The notes: generated by a model not told the origin, from the letters alone. A stretch of 64,000 nucleotides of DNA from an uncultured Gammaproteobacteria bacterium (GCA_905479075.1 CAJQLA010000008.1:1-64000), one strand, 5' to 3'. Numbered from the stretch's first letter, positions 46,199 to 55,801 are shown. Numbers and translations: made by a program.

Positions 46199-46228
46199 AT
46201 GAGCGAACGCATTAAGTCATTCATTTTT
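46196..46228 (+). terminator. Hairpin terminator after universal stress gene
   Basis: TGAATGA (46196-46202) pairs with TCATTCA (46217-46223), followed by TTTTT. The stem is short and AT-rich, so strength is uncertain. It overlaps the stop codon. Confidence 0.55.
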
Positions 46229-46371
46229 GTTCCTGGCGAGTCTTCAATCTTCTTAATGTCGTGTTCTTTAAGTTAATAGAGTGTGCCTTTTATAAAAATG
46301 ACTTGATCTTAAGTCAAATTTTCTCTATATTTTCTTCTTAATATTTTCTTATTTTGTGAGTGAGTATAGTG

Positions 46372-46980
46372 ATGCTGACAGAACGCCAACAAGATACATA
46401 TAATTTTATTTGCCAATATATTGAACAACACGGACGTTCGCCATTACTTTCGGAAGTTGCTAAGGGTATAGGGTTATCCTCGCAAGGTTCAGTCCATAAT
46501 TATATTCAGGCTTTGGTTAATGAAGGTTTAATCACACGCAGTGTAGGCCGCTCCCGAGGCTTGCATCTTGCGACTGATAGTAAAAAAGATGATCAAGCTT
46601 CTTTGGTTTTACCCGTAATGGGCAAAATTGCAGCGGGTCGTTTGATTGAAGCTATTCCTGATGAGGATGAGATCGATTTGGGCGGTATGTTTGCGGGTAA
46701 AGGTCGTTTTGTTCTAAAGGTAAATGGCGATTCAATGGTTGAAAAAGCCATTATGTCGGGTGATTGGGTGGTGATTCAATCTCAACAAACGGCAAGGCAT
46801 GGCGATATTGTGGTCGCGTTGGTTGATGGTTTTGATGCAACGCTGAAAACCATATTATTTAATGATGATAAGACGATAACCCTGATGCCTGCTAATCAAG
46901 ACTTTGAGCCGATTATCTTGCCGGCTGAACGTATTAGCATACAAGGTGTTGTTGTGGGCCAGCTAAGAACCTACCCTTAG
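46372..46980 (+). CDS. lexA: SOS repressor LexA
   Basis: 202 aa from the ATG at 46372, the same length as E. coli LexA; an in-frame GTG 12 bp earlier is less likely. Winged HTH at the N-terminus (LTERQQDTYNFI, RSPLLSEVAKGIGLSS). The self-cleavage site is Ala-Gly in GKIAAGR. The catalytic Ser is in NGDSMVE and the Lys in DATLKTI. It represses DNA repair genes until RecA triggers cleavage. No CTGT-N8-ACAG box is visible upstream; an imperfect dyad TTGATCTTAAGTCAA lies about 70 bp before the start. A Y-family polymerase gene follows after 10 bp. Confidence 0.97.
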   Translation: MLTERQQDTYNFICQYIEQHGRSPLLSEVAKGIGLSSQGSVHNYIQALVNEGLITRSVGRSRGLHLATDSKKDDQASLVLPVMGKIAAGRLIEAIPDEDEIDLGGMFAGKGRFVLKVNGDSMVEKAIMSGDWVVIQSQQTARHGDIVVALVDGFDATLKTILFNDDKTITLMPANQDFEPIILPAERISIQGVVVGQLRTYP

Positions 46981-46990
46981 TGTAAATATC

Positions 46991-48226
46991 ATGACATCGG
47001 CAGAGCAATCGTGGTCACGCGCGATTATTTTGATTGATATGAATTGTTTTTTTGCAGCAATAGAACAGCTCGATCATCCCAAATGGTTTCAAAAACCGGT
47101 GGCAGTGACTAATGGTTTGTTGGGTACAACCATTATTACCTCATCCTATGAAGCAAGAGCGTATGGCATTAAAACAGGGATGCGTCTTAAGCAAGCGCGT
47201 TCACTTTGCCCTGCCCTTATTCAAGCACCTTCGCGGCCAGAACGTTATGCGGCAATATCAACAAAGATAATGCGGTCGCTTCAAAGCATTACCCCCGATG
47301 TTGAAGTGTATTCGGTTGATGAGGCTTTTTTAGATGTAACGCATTGCCAGCGTTTATTAGGTTCGCCTGCAACTATTGCCAAATTAGTGAAAGAAACCGT
47401 AGTGAAAGTGTCGAGGCTTGGTTGTTCAGTCGGTATTAGCGGTGATAAAACCACGGCTAAATTTGCTGCGAAACAAAATAAGCCTGATGGCTTAACAATT
47501 ATTAATCCTTGGGATGCAGAGAAGACTTTAGCGCCTCATCCGGTTGAGAGTTTGAGCGGAATTAACAGAGGTGTTGGCAGTTTTCTAAAGCAATATGGCG
47601 TCATTCACTGTGGTGATATGAAAAAAATACCCATGGCTATTCTGGCAGCACGCTATGGTAATCCAGGTCGGCGAATTTGGTTGATGGCTCAAGGCAAAGA
47701 TCCTGAAAAAGTCATTATTAATATTAAGCCACCCAAGACGATGGGCCATGGGAAAAATATGCCGCCAGAGACTAAAGATAGTCATATCATCTTGAACTAC
47801 TTCCAACATATGAGCGAAAAATTAGCGGTGAGGCTTCGTCAAAATAGTTATAAGGCGACGCATTTTTTTATTGCGTTAAAAACTAATCAAGGTTGGTTAA
47901 AAAGGAGATCACATGTTCACTATGCAACGGATGATGGCAGAACTATTTTTAGCCTGTGCCAACAGTTTGTGGCTGTTGTTTGGCAAGGTCAGGGGGCTTG
48001 GCAAATAAGAATTGTTGCATTGGACTTACTTTCAAAACAGCAAACTGACTTATTTGAAGATTTAATGCCACATGAACAGCGAGCAAAGGTTAATGCCGCT
48101 GTAGATGGCATTAATGAAAAGTTTGGCGAGTTTACTATTGCACCGTCACGCCTTATAAATCGCTCAGAAATGCCGAATGTTATCGCACCTTCATGGCAAC
48201 CAGAAGGTCATAGGAAAACAATATGA
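46991..48226 (+). CDS. Y-family DNA polymerase (DinB/Pol IV-like)
   Basis: 411 aa. Catalytic motifs are LIDMNCFFAAIE and YSVDEAFLDVT; the thumb region has VGISGDKTTAKFAAKQNKPDG. A clamp-binding motif QTDLF lies near residue 355, inside the protein and about 55 residues from the end. The family includes error-prone polymerases IV and V. Its position 10 bp after lexA suggests an SOS-controlled mutagenesis operon. No imuA or dnaE2 gene is present. I cannot separate DinB from UmuC branches by eye, but no umuD lies beside it. Confidence 0.87.
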   Translation: MTSAEQSWSRAIILIDMNCFFAAIEQLDHPKWFQKPVAVTNGLLGTTIITSSYEARAYGIKTGMRLKQARSLCPALIQAPSRPERYAAISTKIMRSLQSITPDVEVYSVDEAFLDVTHCQRLLGSPATIAKLVKETVVKVSRLGCSVGISGDKTTAKFAAKQNKPDGLTIINPWDAEKTLAPHPVESLSGINRGVGSFLKQYGVIHCGDMKKIPMAILAARYGNPGRRIWLMAQGKDPEKVIINIKPPKTMGHGKNMPPETKDSHIILNYFQHMSEKLAVRLRQNSYKATHFFIALKTNQGWLKRRSHVHYATDDGRTIFSLCQQFVAVVWQGQGAWQIRIVALDLLSKQQTDLFEDLMPHEQRAKVNAAVDGINEKFGEFTIAPSRLINRSEMPNVIAPSWQPEGHRKTI

Positions 48227-48299
48227 ATAGGTGTAGGGGATGCGGGCAGAATGAAGATGAAACAGACAATTTATTTTATCTAAACTATAATAGCGCGCT

Positions 48300-49904
48300 A
48301 TGAGACATGTCAGTAATTTAAAACAATGGCTGGTAATAATGGGCCTGTCAGTGTTAACAGCGTGTTCCAGCACACCAACAACGGTTGACACGGCAGCAAC
48401 CGATCCTGCGTCTAGCGATAAGCTTTATTCGTCTCCTTCGTCTCCTTCGTCTAAATCTGTATGGCATAAAGCCTATGGAAAACCACAAGAAGCGAGCCCA
48501 AATAAGTTATCAGAACAAACGTCGGTAGAGCCTGTTGCAGATGTATGGCAACGTGTTCGAAATGGCATGGAGCTAACGCCGTATAGGGCTCAAGAAGCGG
48601 AAACAAAGAAGTATTTATCATGGTTTGTGGATCATCCTGAATACGTGGATAAAGTGGTAGAAAGGGCAAGGCCATATCTTCACCATATTGTTTCCGAGCT
48701 CGAAAAACGTAATATGCCTTTGGAGATTGCGTTATTACCTGTTGTTGAAAGTGGCTATCAACCTTTTGCCTACTCAAAAAGTCGTGCGGCTGGTTTATGG
48801 CAATTTATTCCGAGTACAGGCAAGGTTTATGGTCTTAAACAGGACTGGTGGTATGACGGTCGTCGTGATGTCATCGCATCGACGAGTGCAGCGTTAACTT
48901 ACTTGCAAAAATTACATAATGACTTTGGTGATTGGCAACTGGCCTTAGCAGCCTATAATTGTGGTGAGGGTACAGTCGGCCGAGCAATTAAACGTAATAA
49001 GAAGGCGGGGAAACCGACAGATTTCTGGTCATTAGATTTGCCGAAGGAAACATCAGCTTATGTACCTAAGCTGATGGCTGTATCGCATCTAGTAGCTATG
49101 CCGGAGCGGTATGATATAAAGTTAAGTCCTATTGAGAATAAGCCTTTTTTGACGGTAGTGGATACTGAATCTCAACTTGATTTAGCGGTAGCGGCAAAAT
49201 TGGCAGGCATAACAGCAGATGAGTTACATTTGTTAAACCCTGGGTTTAATCACTGGGCAACATTACCTGGAGGACCACACCGTTTGGTTTTACCGCTGGA
49301 TAAAGCGGCGCAGTTTAAACAAGCTTTATCTACATTGCCTAAAGAAGACAGAATGCGCTGGGTCAGGCATAAAATTAAGAAAGGTGAGTCATTAGGTTTA
49401 ATTGCTAAAAGACACAGCACGACGGTTGAGGCACTAAAAGAAACAAATAATTTAACGAGTAATACAATTCGAGCTGGACGACATCTATTAATACCGATGG
49501 TGGGTGAGGTGAGCCCTCAGTATTCTCAAATGGCTAAAAAGCGTGCGAAGATTGCTAACAAGGCCAAAAAGAAAATTCATGTTGTTAAGGCGGGTGATAC
49601 TTGGTGGGATCTTGCCAATACTTATAATGTGAGTGTGACTGAGTTGACGGGCTGGAATAATAAATCGCCTAGAGATACTTTAAATCTGAAACAAAAACTG
49701 GTTGTTTGGCCACAGAAAACAAAACATGGGCAAAGTGATAAAGTTAAAGTTGTCAGTTATAAAATACGAAGTGGTGACTCACTTTGGAAAATATCACGTA
49801 AATTTAATGTGAGTGTCGCGCAGGTGCGAGAATGGAATGGTTTAAGCAGTAGAACGTTATTACGACCGGGGCAGATGCTCACTTTATATGTTGAGAAAAG
49901 TTAA
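48300..49904 (+). CDS. mltD: Membrane-bound lytic murein transglycosylase D
   Basis: 534 aa. Lipoprotein signal with lipobox LTAC near residue 22. The SLT domain has catalytic Glu in LPVVESGYQPFAYS and GLWQFIPSTGKVYGL, AYNCGEGTVGRAI. Three LysM repeats follow in the C-terminal third, starting near residues 355, 425 and 487 (KKGESLGLIAKRH, VKAGDTWWDLANTY, IRSGDSLWKISRKF). It cleaves peptidoglycan to 1,6-anhydromuropeptides at the outer membrane. A 9-bp tandem repeat (48429-48452) encodes SPSSPSS near the N-terminus. Confidence 0.97.
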   Translation: MRHVSNLKQWLVIMGLSVLTACSSTPTTVDTAATDPASSDKLYSSPSSPSSKSVWHKAYGKPQEASPNKLSEQTSVEPVADVWQRVRNGMELTPYRAQEAETKKYLSWFVDHPEYVDKVVERARPYLHHIVSELEKRNMPLEIALLPVVESGYQPFAYSKSRAAGLWQFIPSTGKVYGLKQDWWYDGRRDVIASTSAALTYLQKLHNDFGDWQLALAAYNCGEGTVGRAIKRNKKAGKPTDFWSLDLPKETSAYVPKLMAVSHLVAMPERYDIKLSPIENKPFLTVVDTESQLDLAVAAKLAGITADELHLLNPGFNHWATLPGGPHRLVLPLDKAAQFKQALSTLPKEDRMRWVRHKIKKGESLGLIAKRHSTTVEALKETNNLTSNTIRAGRHLLIPMVGEVSPQYSQMAKKRAKIANKAKKKIHVVKAGDTWWDLANTYNVSVTELTGWNNKSPRDTLNLKQKLVVWPQKTKHGQSDKVKVVSYKIRSGDSLWKISRKFNVSVAQVREWNGLSSRTLLRPGQMLTLYVEKS

Positions 49905-49924
49905 GAAATCGAGTTATCTTGACG

Positions 49925-50389
49925 CTATGAACCGCCAAAAAATTGGTTCTGCCGCCAAGCTTCATAACTGATAATTGCTACGGCATTGGATAGATTGATG
50001 CTTCGATTGTTTTCTTGCATAGGTATCCGAATTTTCCGATCTTCAGCTAAAGGTTGAAGAATGCTATCCGGTAAGCCAGTGGTTTCAGACCCGAACAATA
50101 ATACATCCCCTTCTTGATACTCGACTTGGTCATATTGTGCTTTACCTTTTGTAGTACAGGCAAAAATTCGTTGTCCTGACATTGCATCATAGAATTGTGT
50201 GTAGTCCTTGTAACGCTGAATCTTAGCCAAATCATGATAATCTAACCCTGCTCGACGCAATTGTTTCTCCTCTAAATCAAAACCAAGAGGCTCAATTAAA
50301 TGCAACTGACAACCATTATTAGCCGATAAACGGATAATGTTCCCGGTATTAGGTGCAATGCGTGGCTCATGTAGAGCGATATGAAACAT
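49925..50389 (-). CDS. trmL: tRNA (cytidine/uridine-2'-O-)-methyltransferase TrmL
   Basis: 154 aa SPOUT methyltransferase, the length of TrmL. Motifs: [20 protein letters not shown] at the N-terminus, [15 protein letters not shown] and the C-terminal knot [16 protein letters not shown]. It 2'-O-methylates the wobble base of tRNA-Leu isoacceptors. It is convergent with mltD, 20 bp apart. Confidence 0.95.
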   Translation of the reverse strand: MFHIALHEPRIAPNTGNIIRLSANNGCQLHLIEPLGFDLEEKQLRRAGLDYHDLAKIQRYKDYTQFYDAMSGQRIFACTTKGKAQYDQVEYQEGDVLLFGSETTGLPDSILQPLAEDRKIRIPMQENNRSINLSNAVAIISYEAWRQNQFFGGS

Positions 50390-50575
50390 AGTTAACCTTG
50401 TATATCAAAGAAGTTAATTTTGCATAGAGTGTATCGTTTTTAATTATAGGGTCAATGACTTTTGTTGTTTTGTGTAGAGTAAAATAAATGGCCTTATATA
50501 ATATGAAAGTGCTAGTGTGACTGTTAATTTGTGACCGCTTTATATTTTATTGGTATGAATTAGTGGCAAGCTACC

Positions 50576-52141
50576 ATGATGAGTATTAAATATACTGACA
50601 ATATGCCAAGCCTTAACCTTAGCATTCCTATCGAAACAGCTGTTTCAGATAGTGTTGAGCTTAATGAGACTCTGTTACGTCAGTGGATTAGGCGTTTACC
50701 GAAGCATGATGTAGAACAATATCTGAATGAATATATAACGGCTCTTAAACGTTTTAATGGTAATAAGCTGGGGTTGGAACAGCGACTATCGCTACTTGAT
50801 ATATATAGAGAGCCAATTAATAAGTTAGTATTTACTTACTCTCAAAATAAGCTCCATAAATATAGCTCTAGTATTGATCAATATAATATCTTAATAAGTG
50901 CAATAGCAGAAGTGTTATTAGAGTTAGCGGTTGGCTATAAGATTATTGTGATCGAATCCTTAAAAAGTAATGCTAATCTTAAGCTTAATAATCTTGCATT
51001 AATGGCGGTCAACAGAGCGGGCGAGCAGCTGAGTTATATTGCACTTCATGCTTATAAGTTTTATCAAACTATTCCCGCAAAAGTGTTAAACGAGCTACAT
51101 CAATTATATATGTTGTCATTGTCCTGTGATGTAGAAGATAAATTACCTAAGCTAGCAACAGTGCCTGCAGCATCGACATCCTATAAAAGCCGTTATTGTC
51201 AGTTATTACTCGTTTGTATTTGTAACCCCTATGGTTTGCGTAGCAACGAGGTGATAAAAGCGTATGGGCTTATGAAACAGTTTGCAGCTGTCGCTGAGTT
51301 ATCATTATTACCTCAAGATTCAAAAGCGATGGCTGGGCATTTTTATATCAACTGCTTAAGCGACGATATACCGATACCATCTGTATTACCTATGATCGAT
51401 GATCAGACGCAGCCTCCTGCACTTGTTTTAGATACTAAACCAGCCTTAGTGGCGGTAGATATTTTGTTCCAAAGAGCAGTGCAAGTAGATAATCACCCTC
51501 AGGGCACTGATATCGAATTACTGAAATCGCTAATCCCATATTTGAATACATCCTATGAGCGAAAAGAGCTAAGGCGATCAGGAAGTGCTAAACAGCATAT
51601 TTACGTAGCTACTAGTATAGATACCATCTACAACTGTATTGGTGCAGTCAATGCATCATCAGATGATATTAATACTTCCCTCAATGCCCCATGGACTTTG
51701 TTAAATAAAACGAGTTCAGGTTATTTGGTATCGAGACAGGAATCATTTGTTCAACATGATGCCTTAGTGGGAGATTTAGTGGGCACTTTTGACGTGACTG
51801 AGCAGAATAAAGTTAATAGTAGTAAAGTTGGTTTTATTCGTTGGATACGAACAAATGCACATGATGAGACTAAAATGGGCATATCACTTATTGAAGGAGA
51901 TCCCGTTCCAGTAAAGTATGGGCTAGACGAAAATACAGAAATGGAGCCAGCACTTTTTTTACCAGAAGTAGCGAGAATCCATCAGGCCGCTTCCTTGATT
52001 ACGCAAAAAAAAGTTGTGTCTATGAATTCTTTATTGCGAATAAAGCCAAATAAAAAACGATTCGAATTTAACTTGAAAGTAGATGCCATATTAAGCAGTG
52101 GAAATAACTTTGATCATTTGTCATTAACAGATAGTGATTAA
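50576..52141 (+). CDS. Conserved-looking protein of unknown function, 521 aa
   Basis: A soluble, mostly helical protein without signal peptide or membrane segments. Residues of about 30-190 contain helical repeats (LRQWIRRLPKHDVEQYLNEY, LSYIALHAYKFYQ). Residues of about 335-470 are more beta-like (KQHIYVATSID, LVGDLVGTFDVTE, KVGFIRWIR). No family is recognised with confidence; a helical N-domain joined to a small beta-barrel would fit a signalling or c-di-GMP-type protein, which is speculation. The start is ATG-ATG at 50576. It stands alone between trmL and tRNA-Met. Confidence 0.8.
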   Translation: MMSIKYTDNMPSLNLSIPIETAVSDSVELNETLLRQWIRRLPKHDVEQYLNEYITALKRFNGNKLGLEQRLSLLDIYREPINKLVFTYSQNKLHKYSSSIDQYNILISAIAEVLLELAVGYKIIVIESLKSNANLKLNNLALMAVNRAGEQLSYIALHAYKFYQTIPAKVLNELHQLYMLSLSCDVEDKLPKLATVPAASTSYKSRYCQLLLVCICNPYGLRSNEVIKAYGLMKQFAAVAELSLLPQDSKAMAGHFYINCLSDDIPIPSVLPMIDDQTQPPALVLDTKPALVAVDILFQRAVQVDNHPQGTDIELLKSLIPYLNTSYERKELRRSGSAKQHIYVATSIDTIYNCIGAVNASSDDINTSLNAPWTLLNKTSSGYLVSRQESFVQHDALVGDLVGTFDVTEQNKVNSSKVGFIRWIRTNAHDETKMGISLIEGDPVPVKYGLDENTEMEPALFLPEVARIHQAASLITQKKVVSMNSLLRIKPNKKRFEFNLKVDAILSSGNNFDHLSLTDSD

Positions 52142-52193
52142 TGTAAAGGTAGCTGTGTGGATATTTTGATTATTGCTGGTGAGAATAGTGAAA

Positions 52194-52270
52194 TGGTGGC
52201 TATGGGTGGATTCGAACCACCGACCCCATCATTATGAGTGATGTGCTCTAACCAACTGAGCTACATAGCC
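52194..52270 (-). tRNA. tRNA-Met(CAT), elongator
   Basis: 77 nt on the minus strand with encoded CCA. Acceptor GGCTATG pairs with CATAGCC; D-arm GCTCAGTTGGTTAGAGC. The anticodon arm ATCACTCATAATGAT has CAT and matches the E. coli elongator metT type. T-loop TTCGAAT. Confidence 0.93.
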
Positions 52271-52318
52271 TTGTGAAGCAGGGCATTTTACGATGTCACA
52301 CCTTAAATATCAAGTTAT

Positions 52319-53290
52319 TTACAGCCAATCACTCAATTGAATACCGAATCCGAGACTATTACTATGAGCGTTGTAGTCAATCAGGCTTTCTCCATAGCCA
52401 TTAAACCATTGCACATAGCCTTTTACATCATCATTAATGGGGAATGTCCAGCCCAGTTCAATAGCGCCGTGATTGTCACCAAACTCAAGGTTATTTCGGA
52501 GCAAGAAGCTGAAATTATGTTGTTTGTGTTTATATAATCCGCCTAATTCGACGTTGCCCATAAAGTCATCTATGTCAGGGTTATCATCGCTCCCATTACT
52601 TTCTGGAATGCGCCACCATGGTTTCAAAGAGAAGTACCAATCATCATGTTCGATAAGAAAATCAGCGTATACACGATTCCAACTGCGGGAAAGGCTACCA
52701 GATTGTCCATTGGATTGGTGCGAAATACCGGTTCTTATGACACGATTTTGGAAGCCAAAGAGTTCAAGGTCGCTGGAAAATGATAACCAAGCCTCGGGCT
52801 CATGATTAGACTCACGAAAAGGGGCTGATTTTTCTTTGTTAAACTGCTGGAAAAAAGAACGGTTTGTATAAGCGACATACAAATCAGCAGAATTAAATAA
52901 ATCTCTTACGACAGGTACTTTTAAGCTTAATTGAAACTTGGTTTCCCAAGGCTGGAAGTGAAAGTTTTCATCTGGCGCATTATCTCGAAATGGCTTTTCA
53001 TTAGGCTTAGAAAAGTTATTGCTCAAGATGATGTAGTTGGGTTTATGAGGCAGTAGAGAAAAAGGGTTACTTTGTTGCCGCTCAAGTTGGATACGAGTTG
53101 ATAATGCAGAGGTCTGTTTTGTTAGTGACGGCAATTTGCTGTCTGCTTCACAGCGTGTTTTTAATTCACCAATGGTGACATTGTCTTTTGCTGTTTGTAG
53201 TTGAGCTAGTAAACAGGCATCCTGCTGCTTATCAGCTAAAGTAGTGTGACTATAGAAGAGAAGCAGAAAAAAGAGCATCCAATGCTTCAT
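52319..53290 (-). CDS. pldA: Outer membrane phospholipase A1
   Basis: 323 aa. Signal peptide (WMLFFLLLFYSHTTLA), a 55-residue linker, then a beta-barrel of about 250 residues. The catalytic motif GISHQSNGQSGSLSRSWNR carries the His-x-Ser pair and Asn of PldA. It hydrolyses phospholipids that reach the outer leaflet when the outer membrane is damaged, as a calcium-dependent dimer. It ends with an aromatic-rich strand and C-terminal SDWL. Confidence 0.95.
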   Translation of the reverse strand: MKHWMLFFLLLFYSHTTLADKQQDACLLAQLQTAKDNVTIGELKTRCEADSKLPSLTKQTSALSTRIQLERQQSNPFSLLPHKPNYIILSNNFSKPNEKPFRDNAPDENFHFQPWETKFQLSLKVPVVRDLFNSADLYVAYTNRSFFQQFNKEKSAPFRESNHEPEAWLSFSSDLELFGFQNRVIRTGISHQSNGQSGSLSRSWNRVYADFLIEHDDWYFSLKPWWRIPESNGSDDNPDIDDFMGNVELGGLYKHKQHNFSFLLRNNLEFGDNHGAIELGWTFPINDDVKGYVQWFNGYGESLIDYNAHSNSLGFGIQLSDWL

Positions 53291-53312
53291 TACTCACTCC
53301 CAAACTGATGAA

Positions 53313-54404
53313 TTAGACATTAAACCTAAAGTGCATTACATCACCGTCTTTAATAATATAATCTTTTCCTTCTAGACGCCATTTGCCTGAGTCTTTAGCA
53401 CCTTGTTCGCCATTATATTCAACGAAGTCATCATATCCGACAACCTCGGCACGAATAAAACCTTTTTGGAAATCAGTGTGGATAACACCTGCACCTTCAG
53501 GCGCGGTAGCACCAATTTTCACAGTCCATGCTCTGACTTCTTTAACGCCAGCAGTAAAGTATGTTTGTAGGCCTAAAAGTGAGTATCCACTTCTAATTAC
53601 ACGGTTTAACCCCGGTTCTTCGATCCCTAAGTCTTCTAGAAACTCTAGCTTTTCGGTTTCCTCAAGCTCAGCAATTTCAGACTCTATTGAGGCACAGATT
53701 ACCACGACTGCAGCACCTTCTTTTTCGGCGAGTGTATTTACTTGATCTAGTGCCGAATTATTGTCAAAGCCATCTTCAGATACATTGGCTATATACATGG
53801 TCGGCTTGATGGTTAATAAGTGTAATTCTTTTAATAAGGCCAGCTGGTCATCATCCAATTGCATAGCCCTTACTGCTTGACCTTGATCAAGGTGTTCACG
53901 CATTGTAGTTAATAATTCTAGGCGTGCTTTTGCAACCTTATCTCCACCTTTTGCATCACGTGTTGTTTTGGTAATTGCCTTTTCAACACTTTCCAAATCG
54001 GCTAGTGCTAATTCAGTGTTAATCACTTCAATATCATCAAGCGGTGATACTTTCCCTGCCACATGAACGACATTGTCGTCTTCGAAACATCGAACGACAT
54101 GGGCGACAGCATCTGTTTCACGAATATTAGCTAAAAATTTATTACCAAGCCCTTCACCTTTCGATGCACCAGCAACTAAACCTGCAATATCAACAAATTC
54201 CATAGTGGTGGGTAGCACGCGTTCTGGGTTGACGATGTTGGCTAGGGCATCAATTCGAGGGTCTGGCATAGGGACAACACCGACATTGGGTTCAATGGTA
54301 CAAAACGGATAGTTTTGAGCCTCAATGCCAGCTTGTGTCAGCGCATTAAATAGGGTCGATTTGCCTACATTGGGTAGCCCTACGATGCCACATTTAAATC
54401 CCAT
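53313..54404 (-). CDS. ychF: Ribosome-binding ATPase YchF (Obg family)
   Basis: 363 aa, the length of E. coli YchF. G1 motif [15 protein letters not shown], switch region [19 protein letters not shown], and the TGS domain with [13 protein letters not shown] and [13 protein letters not shown]. It binds ATP in preference to GTP and associates with ribosomes. It follows pth by 27 bp, the standard gammaproteobacterial pair. Confidence 0.98.
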   Translation of the reverse strand: MGFKCGIVGLPNVGKSTLFNALTQAGIEAQNYPFCTIEPNVGVVPMPDPRIDALANIVNPERVLPTTMEFVDIAGLVAGASKGEGLGNKFLANIRETDAVAHVVRCFEDDNVVHVAGKVSPLDDIEVINTELALADLESVEKAITKTTRDAKGGDKVAKARLELLTTMREHLDQGQAVRAMQLDDDQLALLKELHLLTIKPTMYIANVSEDGFDNNSALDQVNTLAEKEGAAVVVICASIESEIAELEETEKLEFLEDLGIEEPGLNRVIRSGYSLLGLQTYFTAGVKEVRAWTVKIGATAPEGAGVIHTDFQKGFIRAEVVGYDDFVEYNGEQGAKDSGKWRLEGKDYIIKDGDVMHFRFNV

Positions 54405-54431
54405 GGTTGTTCCTTATGATATGTATTGTGC

Positions 54432-55007
54432 TTATTTTAGTGTATGCAAACGATGCATTGCTTTTTCTAGATCACCAGACAAAATAGCATCTAATTCAGC
54501 AATGGAGTTTTCAATGGAGGTCATGATTGCTTGGCGATCAGATTGAGAGGGTTTACTTAGGACATAATCAGACACCAGTCGACTATCTCCGGGGTGATCG
54601 ATACCTATACGACAACGTAAAAATTCTTTACTGCCAATACGGGTGATTATGTCACGTAAACCATTGTGTCCGCCATGGCCGCCACCTCGTTTTAGTTTGG
54701 CGACACCAGCTGGTAGATCAAGTTCATCATGAATAATGAGAATATTGCTTGGCGCAATTTTATAAAAATTGGCTACAGCAGAGACAGCTTGACCACTACG
54801 GTTCATAAACTGTAGTGGCTTAAGCAAGAATAACTTGTTCTGCTGGTGTTGGCACTGGACCAATTGACCATTAAACTTAGTATTAACACTGAGTGTTGCA
54901 CCTAAATCATGGGCCAATTGGTCCAGCCACCAGAACCCGACATTATGTCGGGTGTATTCATATTGAGGACCTGGGTTGCCCAATCCGGCGATTAACCAGT
55001 TAGCCAT
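54432..55007 (-). CDS. pth: Peptidyl-tRNA hydrolase
   Basis: 191 aa. N-terminal GLGNPGPQYEYTRHNVGFW with the catalytic His, LLKPLQFMNRSGQAV, and DELDLPAGVAKLKRGGGHGGHNGLRDI. It releases peptides from prematurely dropped peptidyl-tRNA. It lies between rplY and ychF, in line with the common order. Confidence 0.98.
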   Translation of the reverse strand: MANWLIAGLGNPGPQYEYTRHNVGFWWLDQLAHDLGATLSVNTKFNGQLVQCQHQQNKLFLLKPLQFMNRSGQAVSAVANFYKIAPSNILIIHDELDLPAGVAKLKRGGGHGGHNGLRDIITRIGSKEFLRCRIGIDHPGDSRLVSDYVLSKPSQSDRQAIMTSIENSIAELDAILSGDLEKAMHRLHTLK

Positions 55008-55039
55008 AATCGTGCCCTCAAGTTTATCCGGCGACTTGC

Positions 55040-55735
55040 TTACTCTTCAGTCGCTTCGTCACCTTCTTCAGTAGCTTCATCATCAGCTGCAACTTCTTCC
55101 TCTTCGTCTTCAACTTCGACAACAACACGAGGTACATGAACGGTCACAACCGCTTGATCGTAAGCAGAATGTTCGCCTTCTTCAAGCTCTTCTTCCTGAC
55201 CATGTGAAAGCGCTGTTAATGTCACACCTTCTGGTAATACCAATTCAGATAAATGGGTACTGTGATCCAATTCTAATTTAGAAATATCAACTTCGATATA
55301 TTCAGGTAAATCTTTAGGTAAACAAGAGACTTCAACATCTGTCATTAAGCGAGACAATACTGCGCCACCTTTAATGGCAGCTGATGCATCTTCACCAAGG
55401 AAGTGTAACTGTACTGACATTGTCATTGCGTGTTTTGCATCGATACGCAAGAAATCAGCATGCATGATTTTGTTTTCTTTAGCAGGATGGCGTTGTAAGT
55501 CTTTTAATACAACTTGCTGCTCATTACCGTCAACGACAAGTGTCAAGATATGAGCGTAAAACGCTTCTTCTTGCAAATGACGAAGGAAACGGTTGTGATC
55601 TAAGGCGATTGATACTGGCGCATCACTACCACCATACATAATAGCTGGAACCATACCGGCATGACGTAGGCGGCGGCTCGCACCTTTCCCCTCGTCAGTC
55701 CGTAGTTCAGCTTGGACTTCAAATAAATTTTCCAT
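55040..55735 (-). CDS. rplY: 50S ribosomal protein bL25 with CTC extension
   Basis: 231 aa from the ATG at 55735, which has GGAG 6 bases upstream; an in-frame TTG 12 bp earlier is rejected because it overlaps that site. The N-terminal L25 domain binds 5S rRNA (LRTDEGKGASRRLRHAGMVP, AIMYGG). The longer TL5/CTC-type beta domain follows, and the last 30 residues are strongly acidic (EEEEVAADDEATEEGDEATEE). It stands between prs and pth. Confidence 0.96.
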   Translation of the reverse strand: MENLFEVQAELRTDEGKGASRRLRHAGMVPAIMYGGSDAPVSIALDHNRFLRHLQEEAFYAHILTLVVDGNEQQVVLKDLQRHPAKENKIMHADFLRIDAKHAMTMSVQLHFLGEDASAAIKGGAVLSRLMTDVEVSCLPKDLPEYIEVDISKLELDHSTHLSELVLPEGVTLTALSHGQEEELEEGEHSAYDQAVVTVHVPRVVVEVEDEEEEVAADDEATEEGDEATEE

Positions 55736-55752
55736 TGTTTTCTCCAAAAATA

Positions 55753-55776
55753 GGTCAAACTTCTTTTAATTTGACC
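55753..55776 (-). promoter_or_regulatory. Leader hairpin directly before rplY ribosome binding site
   Basis: On the minus strand GGTCAAA pairs with TTTGACC around a 10-base loop and is followed by TATTTTTGGAG, so the U-run runs into the ribosome binding site. It could act as an attenuator or a protein-binding site for bL25 control of its own synthesis. Confidence 0.5.
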
Positions 55777-55779
55777 ATT

Positions 55780-55801
55780 AAAAATGCCGCCTTCCGGCGG
55801 C
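55780..55801 (-). terminator. Rho-independent terminator after prs
   Basis: On the minus strand GCCGCC, loop GGAA, GGCGGC, then ATTTTTAA. A strong compact hairpin 57 bp after the prs stop codon. Confidence 0.88.

Noticed and set aside
46302-46316. FNR box before lexA
   Set aside because: The dyad is 15 bp and not TTGAT-N4-ATCAA; the centre does not fit.
55736-55747. TTG start for rplY four codons upstream
   Set aside because: It overlaps the GGAG ribosome binding site that serves the ATG at 55735. Similar early TTG or GTG starts were rejected for oxyR, prs, grxC, the TPR lipoprotein, lexA and the DUF1059 gene.
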